A program made the position numbers and the translations under genes. Shown here piece by piece: positions 15,638 to 22,997 of a stretch of DNA of 44,457 nt. The notes beneath the pieces were generated by a model. That model did no database searches and was not told the DNA's origin. It worked only from the letters and a program-made list of their open reading frames with translations. Each line of letters opens with the position of its first letter. Within the stretch, counting starts at the first letter, position 1. Source of the stretch: Candidatus Gastranaerophilales bacterium (GTDB taxonomy: Bacteria; Cyanobacteriota; Vampirovibrionia; Gastranaerophilales; Gastranaerophilaceae); the NCBI GenBank assembly GCA_944326915.1, contig CALVFT010000012.1:1-44457 (forward strand). Direction: 5' to 3'.

Positions 15638-16276
15638 ATGAAAGAAAGTTTAAAAAAATACATTGTAGAGCTTATCGGTACATTCTTTTTAGTATTCACT
15701 ATAGGAACAATATTATTTGGTGGTTCTACAGGAAATAGTGCAATAATTGGGGTTGGCTTTATCTTAATGGTAATGGTATATGCGGGAGGTCCTATTTCTG
15801 GAGGGCACTACAATCCGGCAGTATCACTTGCAGCTGCAATAAGAGGATCACTACCTTGGAAACATTATATACAATATTTTATTGCTCAAATATTAGGAGC
15901 AGGACTTGCAGCATATGCAGTTCAATATTTAGTAGTTGTACCTCCAATTGTAGCTTCACCTGACTATCATGTTCCGGCAATGATAATAGGAGAATTCCTA
16001 TTCACATTCGCACTATGCTATACAGTACTACTCACTGCAACATCTAAAAAAACAGAGGGTAACTCATATTACGGTCTTGCAATAGGTTCAACAGTCACTG
16101 CTGGTATTTATTCTACAGGAACATTCTGCCTTGCAGCATTCAACCCTGCGGTAGCAATTGGATTATTAACAATGGGAGCAATTACATCAAAACTTGCAGG
16201 TGTAACATTACTTATTGATTTTGTAGGCGGAATCGCTGCAGGATTTTTATATAAATTTATAAACTACGACAACTAA
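15638..16276 (+). CDS. Aquaporin-family (MIP) channel with atypical selectivity filter
   Basis: 212 aa with six hydrophobic helices. The first pore loop is SGGHYNPAVSLA (Asn59-Pro-Ala), the second AAFNPAVAIGLL (Asn169-Pro-Ala). In almost all aquaporins and glycerol channels an Arg follows the second NPA; here it is Val172, so the narrow filter lacks its positive charge. Overall resemblance is to AqpZ. Passage of water, glycerol or another small neutral solute is possible; I would not name the substrate. Strong ribosome site AAAGGAGG. The gene stands alone and is followed by a bidirectional terminator. Confidence 0.9.
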   Translation: MKESLKKYIVELIGTFFLVFTIGTILFGGSTGNSAIIGVGFILMVMVYAGGPISGGHYNPAVSLAAAIRGSLPWKHYIQYFIAQILGAGLAAYAVQYLVVVPPIVASPDYHVPAMIIGEFLFTFALCYTVLLTATSKKTEGNSYYGLAIGSTVTAGIYSTGTFCLAAFNPAVAIGLLTMGAITSKLAGVTLLIDFVGGIAAGFLYKFINYDN

Positions 16277-16290
16277 TTATTTTGATACAT

Positions 16291-16327
16291 AAAAAAAAGG
16301 CTTATCTTAATAGATAAGCTTTTTTTA
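16291..16327. terminator. Bidirectional Rho-independent terminator
   Basis: GCTTATCT pairs with AGATAAGC around a TAAT loop, with an A-run on the left and seven T on the right. It serves the aquaporin gene (plus) and the small Cys-rich gene (minus), whose stop codon it touches. Confidence 0.85.
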
Positions 16328-16549
16328 TATCCCAATTTCAGGATCTTTGTCCCCTCTATAACAATGACAAGAAGGGCTTAATGTCCCATCACAACAAAGA
16401 TTTCTTCCACCCTGACAACCACAAACTCCTCCATGATGCGAGCAACATCCTCGGCCTGCTACAACATTATTTATGTATAAATTTTTAGACAAAGATGCAA
16501 AACTACCCAAACAGAAACCTAACATTAAAAACAATAACAATTTTTTCAT
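16325..16549 (-). CDS. Small secreted Cys/His-rich protein (CCSHHGGV motif)
   Basis: 74 aa from the chosen start. Lipid-like signal peptide MKKLLLFLMLGF, then a compact cysteine block: GCCSHHGGVCGCQG followed by NLCCDGTLSPSCHC. I have seen closely similar CCSxHGGVxGC...DGTxSPSC blocks in many bacterial exported proteins; the paired Cys and His suggest disulfides or a metal site, function unknown. Start: the ATG at 16559-16561 overlaps a GGAG, so I place translation at the second ATG of the ATGATG (16549), six bases after that GGAG; 16552 is also possible. Confidence 0.75.
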   Translation of the reverse strand: MKKLLLFLMLGFCLGSFASLSKNLYINNVVAGRGCCSHHGGVCGCQGGRNLCCDGTLSPSCHCYRGDKDPEIGI

Positions 16550-16658
16550 CATATTCTCCATACTTACTCATCTAGTATATAATATAAAATATAGTTTTTA
16601 ATTAATATTAACCAGATAGGTAATATCGAAATATCTAATAATCTTGTAGGATGATTTA

Positions 16659-17060
16659 ATGCGTTATTTTTTATTAACACTATCTTTAATTTTAATAACA
16701 CAACCTGTATATTCAAAACACCTTTATATGGAAAAAGAATATCAACAAGTATGGTGCAACCAAAAACAAGGATCACTCGAATACAGACTGACTGATGGAA
16801 CAAGAGTTGACTGTGTAACAAACACACATGCAATAGAATTTGACTTTGCAAGTAAATGGGCTGAAAGCATAGGACAATCTCTTTATTATGGAAAAACTCT
16901 AAACAAAAAAACCGGAGTCGTACTTATTATGGAAAATCCCCAAAATGACTTAAGATACCTAAAACGCCTCCAATCAATAGCAAGCACATATGATATTACA
17001 ATATGGACAATGACACCTAATGATATGACAAAATATGTATTAGTGACCAACAAAAAATAA
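16659..17060 (+). CDS. Secreted protein with PD-(D/E)XK nuclease-like core
   Basis: 133 aa. Signal peptide of about 19 residues (cleavage near VYSKH). The core reads EYRLTDGTRVDC, then AIEFDFASKW and GQSLYY. The series Asp51, Glu60-x-Asp62, Lys66 and Gln73-xxx-Tyr77 resembles the active site and the QxxxY motif of RecB-type nucleases. Cys33 and Cys52 could form a disulfide after export. An exported single-domain nuclease fold is unusual; it could scavenge DNA or be a non-nuclease relative. It is followed 52 bases later by a secreted alpha/beta hydrolase on the same strand. Confidence 0.62.
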   Translation: MRYFLLTLSLILITQPVYSKHLYMEKEYQQVWCNQKQGSLEYRLTDGTRVDCVTNTHAIEFDFASKWAESIGQSLYYGKTLNKKTGVVLIMENPQNDLRYLKRLQSIASTYDITIWTMTPNDMTKYVLVTNKK

Positions 17061-17112
17061 ATTATGTTACTATATAAATATACAAACTTGGGTATTAAGA
17101 AAATAGGTATTT

Positions 17113-18306
17113 ATGTATAAAAAGATTTTAATAAGCATTTTTTCACTAATGCTATTCCAAAATATTTGTCAGGCTCAACCTGTAAGTTTTGTCTATATAA
17201 ACGGCTCCAATAATAATGATGAAAAAATGCAAAATTGGTTCCTAAAAGGAGTCAATAAGCTTCATCCTGTGCTGAAAAAGAAATTTGAACAAAACAAACA
17301 AATAAAAGAAGTATTCTTAAATCAAGACCTAGGCTATACAATCAATAGTGAACCATCAATATTTTTTTGGGGAGATAAAAGTCAAAGGAATTTGGAATTT
17401 GTACACAAGCAACTTGACATAAGTAAAGCACTAAGCCCAACTATAGCATACCAAGTAAGATCTCTTTTGACATCATTTCTTCATGATGCAATCTGGGTAC
17501 AGAAACAACATAACATGCTACCTATTCTTGATGAACTTAATGAAAAAATTAAACAAGAAAAACTTAATGGAAATAACGTAGTATTATTTGGTTATTCTGC
17601 AGGAAGTTTCATTACATATGAATATATGTTTAACAAACTGCCATACATAAATGTAGAAGACCTATTCAACTCTCTAAATGTAAGTGATGAATTTAAAAAA
17701 TTTGTAAAAGAAAATCCTCAAAGACCTACCTGCATATCAGCTCTTTCTAAAGCTGAAATTGGTGCCGTAATGCAAAGCGGCAAATTGGTATTCCAACCGT
17801 CAGAGGATATTCTCAAAAAAAATTATTTAAACCTTAATTCTGCGACAGAACAAGTCTGTGCACCTGATAATACACTTATGGGAGTCGTAAATTTTGCTAG
17901 CCCACTGGTATTGTTCTACTCAGATTTAGCTGATCCAGAATATGACCTAACTTATTACAACAAATTAATGCTCAAATACATAATTGAACAAGGATTATTT
18001 TTTATAACGGTTAACTACAGAGAAGACCCAATGGGCTTTCCTGCAACTAAAAATTTAACCATTGATGAAATGGAAAAAATCACACAACTTGATTTTAACA
18101 ATCCAAAAGGCTTTATATACGACAATTCAAGTGTATGGAGCAAACGTTCGTTCTTATTTGCACATACATCATACTGGAGTTCAAGAAAAACCTTCTCAAA
18201 TGCAGTTGTAAAAGCATTTGTAAATGGTTATAGACTTCAATATGACAAAGAATTTCAAGAAAAAGTTCTAAAAAACAGAAAATCTAAAATAAAATATGAA
18301 ATGTAA
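17113..18306 (+). CDS. Secreted alpha/beta-hydrolase-like protein
   Basis: 397 aa. N-terminal signal peptide (~21 residues, ending near CQAQP). The strand SFVYINGSNN looks like the first oxyanion strand; the nucleophile elbow is FGYSAGSFI with Ser162. Candidate acid and His residues lie farther on, e.g. RSFLFAHTSYWSS near the C-terminus, where the His is well placed. Likely an esterase or lipase acting outside the cytoplasm; substrate unknown. AGGT precedes the ATG. A ribosome site for the next gene overlaps its stop region (gap of 13 bases), so the two are probably cotranscribed. Confidence 0.7.
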   Translation: MYKKILISIFSLMLFQNICQAQPVSFVYINGSNNNDEKMQNWFLKGVNKLHPVLKKKFEQNKQIKEVFLNQDLGYTINSEPSIFFWGDKSQRNLEFVHKQLDISKALSPTIAYQVRSLLTSFLHDAIWVQKQHNMLPILDELNEKIKQEKLNGNNVVLFGYSAGSFITYEYMFNKLPYINVEDLFNSLNVSDEFKKFVKENPQRPTCISALSKAEIGAVMQSGKLVFQPSEDILKKNYLNLNSATEQVCAPDNTLMGVVNFASPLVLFYSDLADPEYDLTYYNKLMLKYIIEQGLFFITVNYREDPMGFPATKNLTIDEMEKITQLDFNNPKGFIYDNSSVWSKRSFLFAHTSYWSSRKTFSNAVVKAFVNGYRLQYDKEFQEKVLKNRKSKIKYEM

Positions 18307-18319
18307 AAGGAGAAATAAA

Positions 18320-18904
18320 ATGAATTTTGAAGAAGGAGCACTATTTGATCCGGGATTTATCCCTCACATTCAAGCTTTCATACCAAGCATAGAAAATATA
18401 TATTATAACTTACAGAGATTTAAAAACTTTCATCAAAAAAAAGCTCATTTTAAAATGTTCTACCCAAAAATCCAACAACTTTTAAATAACTATATCGGTT
18501 TCTATCTTGGGTGTATGCTTTGGGCTGTATACATAAAAAAATATGAAAACAAAAATCTACTTAACAATCTCTGCATCGGAGGAGAATATTCAGAAGAAGA
18601 AACTCTTTCTGAAGTAGAATTTGTAGAACATTATATAAAACAACTACAAAAAGATGCAAAATATTATCTTGGAGAAAATTACACTCCGGAAGATAGTATT
18701 CTAAAAATAATTGCAGGGTACAAAGAATTCTTAAAAGAAAATGAAGGTTTTACAAAAGCTTCAACTACAGATGATGTAAAAATACCTTCCAATTTTAAAA
18801 AACCTTCAGAAGAAGAGCTAAATACAATTTTAGAAAAAATTGAAGAAGTAGTAGAAACAGGCAACCTCTTCGACCTATATCCACTTACTTCAACAATTTT
18901 ATAA
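18320..18904 (+). CDS. Helical cytoplasmic protein, unknown function
   Basis: 194 aa from ATG 18320, which has AAAGGAG eight bases upstream; an earlier in-frame ATG at 18296 lies inside the previous gene without a ribosome site. No signal peptide. Mostly helical, with one hydrophobic patch (YIGFYLGCMLWAVYI, ~residues 58-72) that could be a membrane helix, and an acidic C-terminal half. It sits between a secreted hydrolase and nagZ with gaps of 13 and 9 bases, so it belongs to one operon with them. I recognise no family. Confidence 0.7.
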   Translation: MNFEEGALFDPGFIPHIQAFIPSIENIYYNLQRFKNFHQKKAHFKMFYPKIQQLLNNYIGFYLGCMLWAVYIKKYENKNLLNNLCIGGEYSEEETLSEVEFVEHYIKQLQKDAKYYLGENYTPEDSILKIIAGYKEFLKENEGFTKASTTDDVKIPSNFKKPSEEELNTILEKIEEVVETGNLFDLYPLTSTIL

Positions 18905-18913
18905 AGGCATAAT

Positions 18914-19876
18914 ATGGAACTAAAAGACAAACTATATCAAATGTTCATCCTCGGAACAGAAGGGAATGGATATCAAAAAGCGTTGGAAAACAATCTTGGC
19001 GGAATAATCTTTTTTACAAAAGATATTCAAAGCAAAGACCAATTCTGCAATTTGATAAATGAAATTAAAAAAATTTCCAAAACAAAACCATTTCTATCAA
19101 TTGACCAAGAAGGGGGAAGAGTAGAAAGAACAGAAAATATCCATAATGGGAAAAAATATCTTTCTGCCAAGTATGCTTTTGAAAAAGGGGAAAGTTTTTT
19201 AATATCACAAACACAAGAAATTGCACAAGAATTAAAAGGATATGGAATTAACCTCAATTTTGCACCCTGCATTGACGTGAATACAAATCCAAATAATCCG
19301 ATAATAGGAGAAAGGGCATTCTCTAACAACCCTGACGAAGTTATTAAGGGCGAAAAAATTGTTTCACAAATTTATCGAGAAAATAAAATCATTCCTTGTG
19401 CAAAACATTTTCCAGGACATGGCGACGCAAATGCAGATAGCCACTTAACTCTACCTCAAATTGACTTATCACTTGAAGAAATGGAAAAAACACACATAAA
19501 ACCTTTTAAACATTGTGCAAAAACAATTGAAATGATAATGGTAGCGCATCTGCACTGCACATGCTTTGAAAAAAATACAATACCAACATCACTCAGTAAA
19601 AAAGCAATTTCATATCTCAGAAATAATCTTCAATTTGAAGGAGTAACTGTATCAGATGATATGATAATGAAAGGAGTAGCAGATTTTGGTCCTACAGAAG
19701 CCTGTATAATGGGAATTAAAGCAGGACTCAATATGTTTATATACCGAAACTCTAATCCTGAAACAATAAACATTATTGAAACAATAGCCCAAAAAGCTAA
19801 AGAAGATAAAGAACTGAAAAAAAATATCGAAATATCATTTGAAAAAATTTCAAAATTAAAAAAGACCTACTTATAA
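18914..19876 (+). CDS. nagZ: Beta-N-acetylhexosaminidase, GH3
   Basis: 320 aa. Removes N-acetylglucosamine from GlcNAc-anhydroMurNAc products in peptidoglycan recycling. Motifs: SIDQEGGRVERT, the catalytic-loop sequence KHFPGHGDANADSH with the Asp-His dyad characteristic of NagZ, and nucleophile Asp in VSDDMIMKG. One GH3 TIM-barrel domain only, slightly shorter than E. coli NagZ. No signal peptide, so cytoplasmic, as for NagZ. AAAGG ribosome site. Its final codons form the left arm of a terminator. Confidence 0.93.
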   Translation: MELKDKLYQMFILGTEGNGYQKALENNLGGIIFFTKDIQSKDQFCNLINEIKKISKTKPFLSIDQEGGRVERTENIHNGKKYLSAKYAFEKGESFLISQTQEIAQELKGYGINLNFAPCIDVNTNPNNPIIGERAFSNNPDEVIKGEKIVSQIYRENKIIPCAKHFPGHGDANADSHLTLPQIDLSLEEMEKTHIKPFKHCAKTIEMIMVAHLHCTCFEKNTIPTSLSKKAISYLRNNLQFEGVTVSDDMIMKGVADFGPTEACIMGIKAGLNMFIYRNSNPETINIIETIAQKAKEDKELKKNIEISFEKISKLKKTYL

Positions 19877-19892
19877 CGTAGGTCTTTTTTTT
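19861..19892. terminator. Terminator formed by the last codons of nagZ
   Basis: AAAGACCTAC pairs with GTAGGTCTTT around a 7-base loop that contains the nagZ stop codon, followed by further T residues. The A-run on the left lets it also stop minus-strand transcription from the ACT gene. Confidence 0.9.
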
Positions 19893-19906
19893 ATCAATTA
19901 TTCCAA

Positions 19907-20185
19907 TTATATATTGTGCATTCTATCAACAATCTCTTTTCTTTGCACCCAAATTTCCATACCTAACTCTTCACCTTTTTTCACCAAAGCTTCTTTTATT
20001 TCCTTAAAAGAATATTTAGAGTTTTCGATATTGCCAAGCAAAAACATAACAAAATGTCCTTGCATAAGAGTTTGTTTGATATCTTCAATATTCACCTTAT
20101 ATTCAGCAAGTACATTCGCAACAGAAGCTACAATACCTACCTTATCTACACCTGATACCGTTACAATTATTTGTTGATCTGACAT
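19907..20185 (-). CDS. ACT-domain protein (UPF0237 type)
   Basis: 92 aa, a single ACT domain: QIIVTVSGVDKVGIVASVANVLAEYKVNIEDI is the beta-alpha part, with the Gly at the ligand-binding turn. Small ACT proteins of this kind bind amino acids and presumably act as sensors; no enzymatic part. Its start lies within the last 19 bases of the AGCS symporter gene with GGAGG upstream, so the two are translated together. The association suggests that it senses or modulates amino-acid uptake (inference). Confidence 0.88.
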   Translation of the reverse strand: MSDQQIIVTVSGVDKVGIVASVANVLAEYKVNIEDIKQTLMQGHFVMFLLGNIENSKYSFKEIKEALVKKGEELGMEIWVQRKEIVDRMHNI

Positions 20186-21738
20186 ACATCATCCTCCATA
20201 CCAGAATTTGCTGCTACAGGCACAGTCGCCAACCAATCACGGTTAACCATTTTACCCAATTGATGTTTTACACAATAATCTTTCAAATCTTTTTTAACTT
20301 CAGGAGCCAATATATACATAGCTATAATATTTGGTACAGACATCGCAATCATCATCGCATCAGTAATATTAATTACAGATGTAACATTCAATACTGAACC
20401 GATTACGATAAAAGCACAATAGATTAATTGGAAAGTCAAACTTCTTTTCTTTCCTTCCCCAAAAAGGAAGTTCCAAGACTTTTGACCATAATATGCCCAA
20501 CTAATAATTGTTGATAAAGCATATAACAATACAATACCAGCTAACAATTTAGGGAAGAAAGGCATAACAGATGAAATTGCATCTGATGTCATTTCAATAC
20601 CTGAAGTATGACCTACATGAGTTTTATAAACACCTGTAATTACAATAGCTACAGCAGTTAAAGTACACATAAAACCAGTTAAGAACGGATCTAAAAGAGC
20701 TACAAACCCTTGAGATAAAGGTTCTTCAGTTCTTACTGTTGCATATACAATAGGAGCAGAACCTGTACCGGCTTCATTTGACTGTACAGAACGTCTTAGA
20801 CCCATAATCATAGCAACAAACATACCGCCATAAACTGACTCAGGTCTAAAAGCTTCTTTTACAATTATATATGCAGCATGCGGAATTAATTTAAAATTAC
20901 AAACAATAACAGCCAAAGCTGAAAATAAATATACGAATATTTTTAAAGGTACAATTTTTTCAGTAACTTTTACGATATTTTTAATACCGCCAATAACAAT
21001 CAAACCAACAACAATTGCCATACCAAGCCCGATTACCCAATGGAAGTTATGCATACATCCATTTTCACCACCTGTTACATTAACAAACTGATTTGCAGCC
21101 TGATTGATTTGAATCATATTACCGCCTGTAATACCACCGCAAATACATAAAATCGCAAATATTACAGACAAAGGTTGACCTAACCAACGTAATTTTTTTC
21201 TAGTTAATCCATGAGCCATATAGTGCATAGGACCACCAGAAATACTTCCGTCCAAATTAAATCTTCTATATTTAACAGCTAATGCTGCTTCTACAAACTT
21301 CAAAGACATACCCAATATAGATCCGACGATAATCCAAAAAGCAGCACCAGGACCACCCATAGAAATAGCAATTGCAACACCTGCAATACTACCTAAACCG
21401 ATAGTACCTGATAACGCAGTCATCAAAGCTTGGAAAGATGATACTTCACCTGAACCGTCACCATCTTTTTTAGGTTTAACTAACAAATCTATAGCATGCT
21501 TAAATCCCCAAACAGCTATTCCTCTTAAATAAAACGTGAAGAAAAAACCCGCCAGTAAAACCCAAAATATAATAATTGGGACATCAGCTCCAAAAATATG
21601 TATCGGATGGAAAATTATATTTGCAACTGCATCTGATACAGGTGCAATATTTTCATCCATAAACTTATCGATACTAAAAGCTTGAGCTTGTTGGATGTTT
21701 ACTAAAAGTGTCAAAAATACAATCAAAAATTTGTTCAT
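20167..21738 (-). CDS. Alanine/glycine:cation symporter (AGCS family)
   Basis: 523 aa polytopic membrane protein. Family signatures: ALSGTIGLGSIAGVAIAI, GGPGAAFWI, AVKYRR, GGPMHYM and the segment RSVQSNEAGTGSAPI. Imports alanine or glycine with Na+ or H+. The N-terminus has a signal-like hydrophobic stretch ahead of the first conserved helix, as in many members. AAAGGA ribosome site and an untranslated leader of perhaps 80-90 bases, in which I see no known riboswitch. Overlaps the ACT gene by 19 bases. Confidence 0.93.
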   Translation of the reverse strand: MNKFLIVFLTLLVNIQQAQAFSIDKFMDENIAPVSDAVANIIFHPIHIFGADVPIIIFWVLLAGFFFTFYLRGIAVWGFKHAIDLLVKPKKDGDGSGEVSSFQALMTALSGTIGLGSIAGVAIAISMGGPGAAFWIIVGSILGMSLKFVEAALAVKYRRFNLDGSISGGPMHYMAHGLTRKKLRWLGQPLSVIFAILCICGGITGGNMIQINQAANQFVNVTGGENGCMHNFHWVIGLGMAIVVGLIVIGGIKNIVKVTEKIVPLKIFVYLFSALAVIVCNFKLIPHAAYIIVKEAFRPESVYGGMFVAMIMGLRRSVQSNEAGTGSAPIVYATVRTEEPLSQGFVALLDPFLTGFMCTLTAVAIVITGVYKTHVGHTSGIEMTSDAISSVMPFFPKLLAGIVLLYALSTIISWAYYGQKSWNFLFGEGKKRSLTFQLIYCAFIVIGSVLNVTSVINITDAMMIAMSVPNIIAMYILAPEVKKDLKDYCVKHQLGKMVNRDWLATVPVAANSGMEDDVCQINK

Positions 21739-21839
21739 TAAATAATTCCTTTCGGGTTAATCCTCTGTTGGGGCAAATAAAAGCAATATAAAAACTCTAC
21801 ACACCAACTTATCTTTTTTATACTACCAAAAACATGCTC

Positions 21840-22925
21840 CTAGAGTGTCAAATCTTTACAAAATCTTAAAATTTGTTGCAAATAATCGTTACACACATTT
21901 GAAGAAGTATAATTTTTAATTGTATGAAAACTATTGATAGACAAGGATTTTAGTTCTTCCTGTGAAAGAGCTTTAATTTTTAAAAGCACTTCTTTAATCG
22001 ATTCAGAGTTCGGATAAGTCAAAAAACCATTAACCCCGTCTTTTATAATTCCATCAATACCGTCATCTTTTGTGCAAACAGTAATACAACCCCTTGCCAT
22101 AGCTTCCAGATAGACCATACCAAATGTTTCATTAACACTTGGCAATACAAAAATATCACTATCTGACATTTTTAGCAAAACTTCTTTTTTATCAAGTCTT
22201 CCGGTAAATATAACATTTTTACTAATTTTTTCCAGCTGTCCTCTTTCTTTGCCATCCCCAATAACAGTCAATTCAAAACTTTCGAGGTCTTGACATGCTT
22301 TAATTAATTTATCAATATTCTTGCGTTTTTTGAAATTCGCACAAGTTAAAACTTTGATTTTAGATGTATTTTGACATGGAACCCGCTGAATAATAAATTC
22401 CTCATCAATCCCTGATGGAGCAGTAAACATCTTAGCTTCTAAATCAGGAAACAATTTTACAAGTTTTTTCTTAATCACAAAAGACCTGCAAGCTATAGCT
22501 TTAGCATTGTATAACGCAGTTTTCAACCTATTTTTAAAATAAACAGAGTACAAAGGATTTGTCAAAACTTCCAAATCAGAATTATGCACACCTGCAATAA
22601 AAGGAATGCCAAGTTTGTCTGCAAATAAAATTCCTGAAGGCATATGAGCTACAACTATATCATAGTCAAAGTTACAGACAAGTTTATGCTTAACATCAAA
22701 CATAAACGGTAACCAGTAATTGACATTATAGACATCATCATAAGAACCTGTTTTATAAAACTTTTTACCACGAATAAAAGAATTAAAAATAAAATTAGGT
22801 TTTATGACATCTACACTGACACCCAATTTTCGCCAACCTTGCACAAATTCATACAAAGTCTTTGGAGTTGTTTTTTCAAGATTACAATCAACAGGATATA
22901 AATCAGTTATGAATAACATTTTCAT
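21840..22925 (-). CDS. Glycosyltransferase, GT4 family
   Basis: 361 aa. Two Rossmann-like halves of the GT-B fold. The C-terminal half carries the standard motifs: VLTCANFKKRKNID, FTGRLDKKEVL, and the nucleotide-sugar-binding stretch VLPSVNETFGMVYLEAMARG with the EX7E-type acidic residues. Acceptor unknown. It is divergent from the GH57 gene; GT4 plus GH57 is a combination seen in alpha-glucan metabolism, but also elsewhere. The ATG lies 6 bases after TATAAT with no ribosome site, so it is probably leaderless. Met3 is an alternative start. Confidence 0.88.
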   Translation of the reverse strand: MKMLFITDLYPVDCNLEKTTPKTLYEFVQGWRKLGVSVDVIKPNFIFNSFIRGKKFYKTGSYDDVYNVNYWLPFMFDVKHKLVCNFDYDIVVAHMPSGILFADKLGIPFIAGVHNSDLEVLTNPLYSVYFKNRLKTALYNAKAIACRSFVIKKKLVKLFPDLEAKMFTAPSGIDEEFIIQRVPCQNTSKIKVLTCANFKKRKNIDKLIKACQDLESFELTVIGDGKERGQLEKISKNVIFTGRLDKKEVLLKMSDSDIFVLPSVNETFGMVYLEAMARGCITVCTKDDGIDGIIKDGVNGFLTYPNSESIKEVLLKIKALSQEELKSLSINSFHTIKNYTSSNVCNDYLQQILRFCKDLTL

Positions 22926-22931
22926 AAAGTT

Positions 22932-22940
22932 ATTATATCA
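22932..22940 (-). promoter_or_regulatory. Extended -10 promoter, leaderless GT4 start
   Basis: Minus-strand TGATATAAT; the perfect TATAAT at 22932-22937 ends 6 bases before the ATG, with no Shine-Dalgarno. Confidence 0.65.
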
Positions 22941-22943
22941 TAA

Positions 22944-22971
22944 TTTACATTTATAAATTCAATGGTATAAT
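22944..22971 (+). promoter_or_regulatory. Promoter of the GH57 gene
   Basis: TTTACA (22944-22949), 16-base spacer, TATAAT (22966-22971) with a TGG extension. It is back-to-back with the GT4 promoter. Leader of about 20 bases contains AGCAGGT as ribosome site. Confidence 0.7.
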
Positions 22972-22997
22972 AATTTTAGAGTAGCAGGTATTTTTTT

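Noticed and set aside
21739-21839. Glycine riboswitch in the leader of the AGCS symporter
   Set aside because: A few G/C-rich blocks are present, but the conserved tandem-aptamer cores and long stems of that riboswitch are not.
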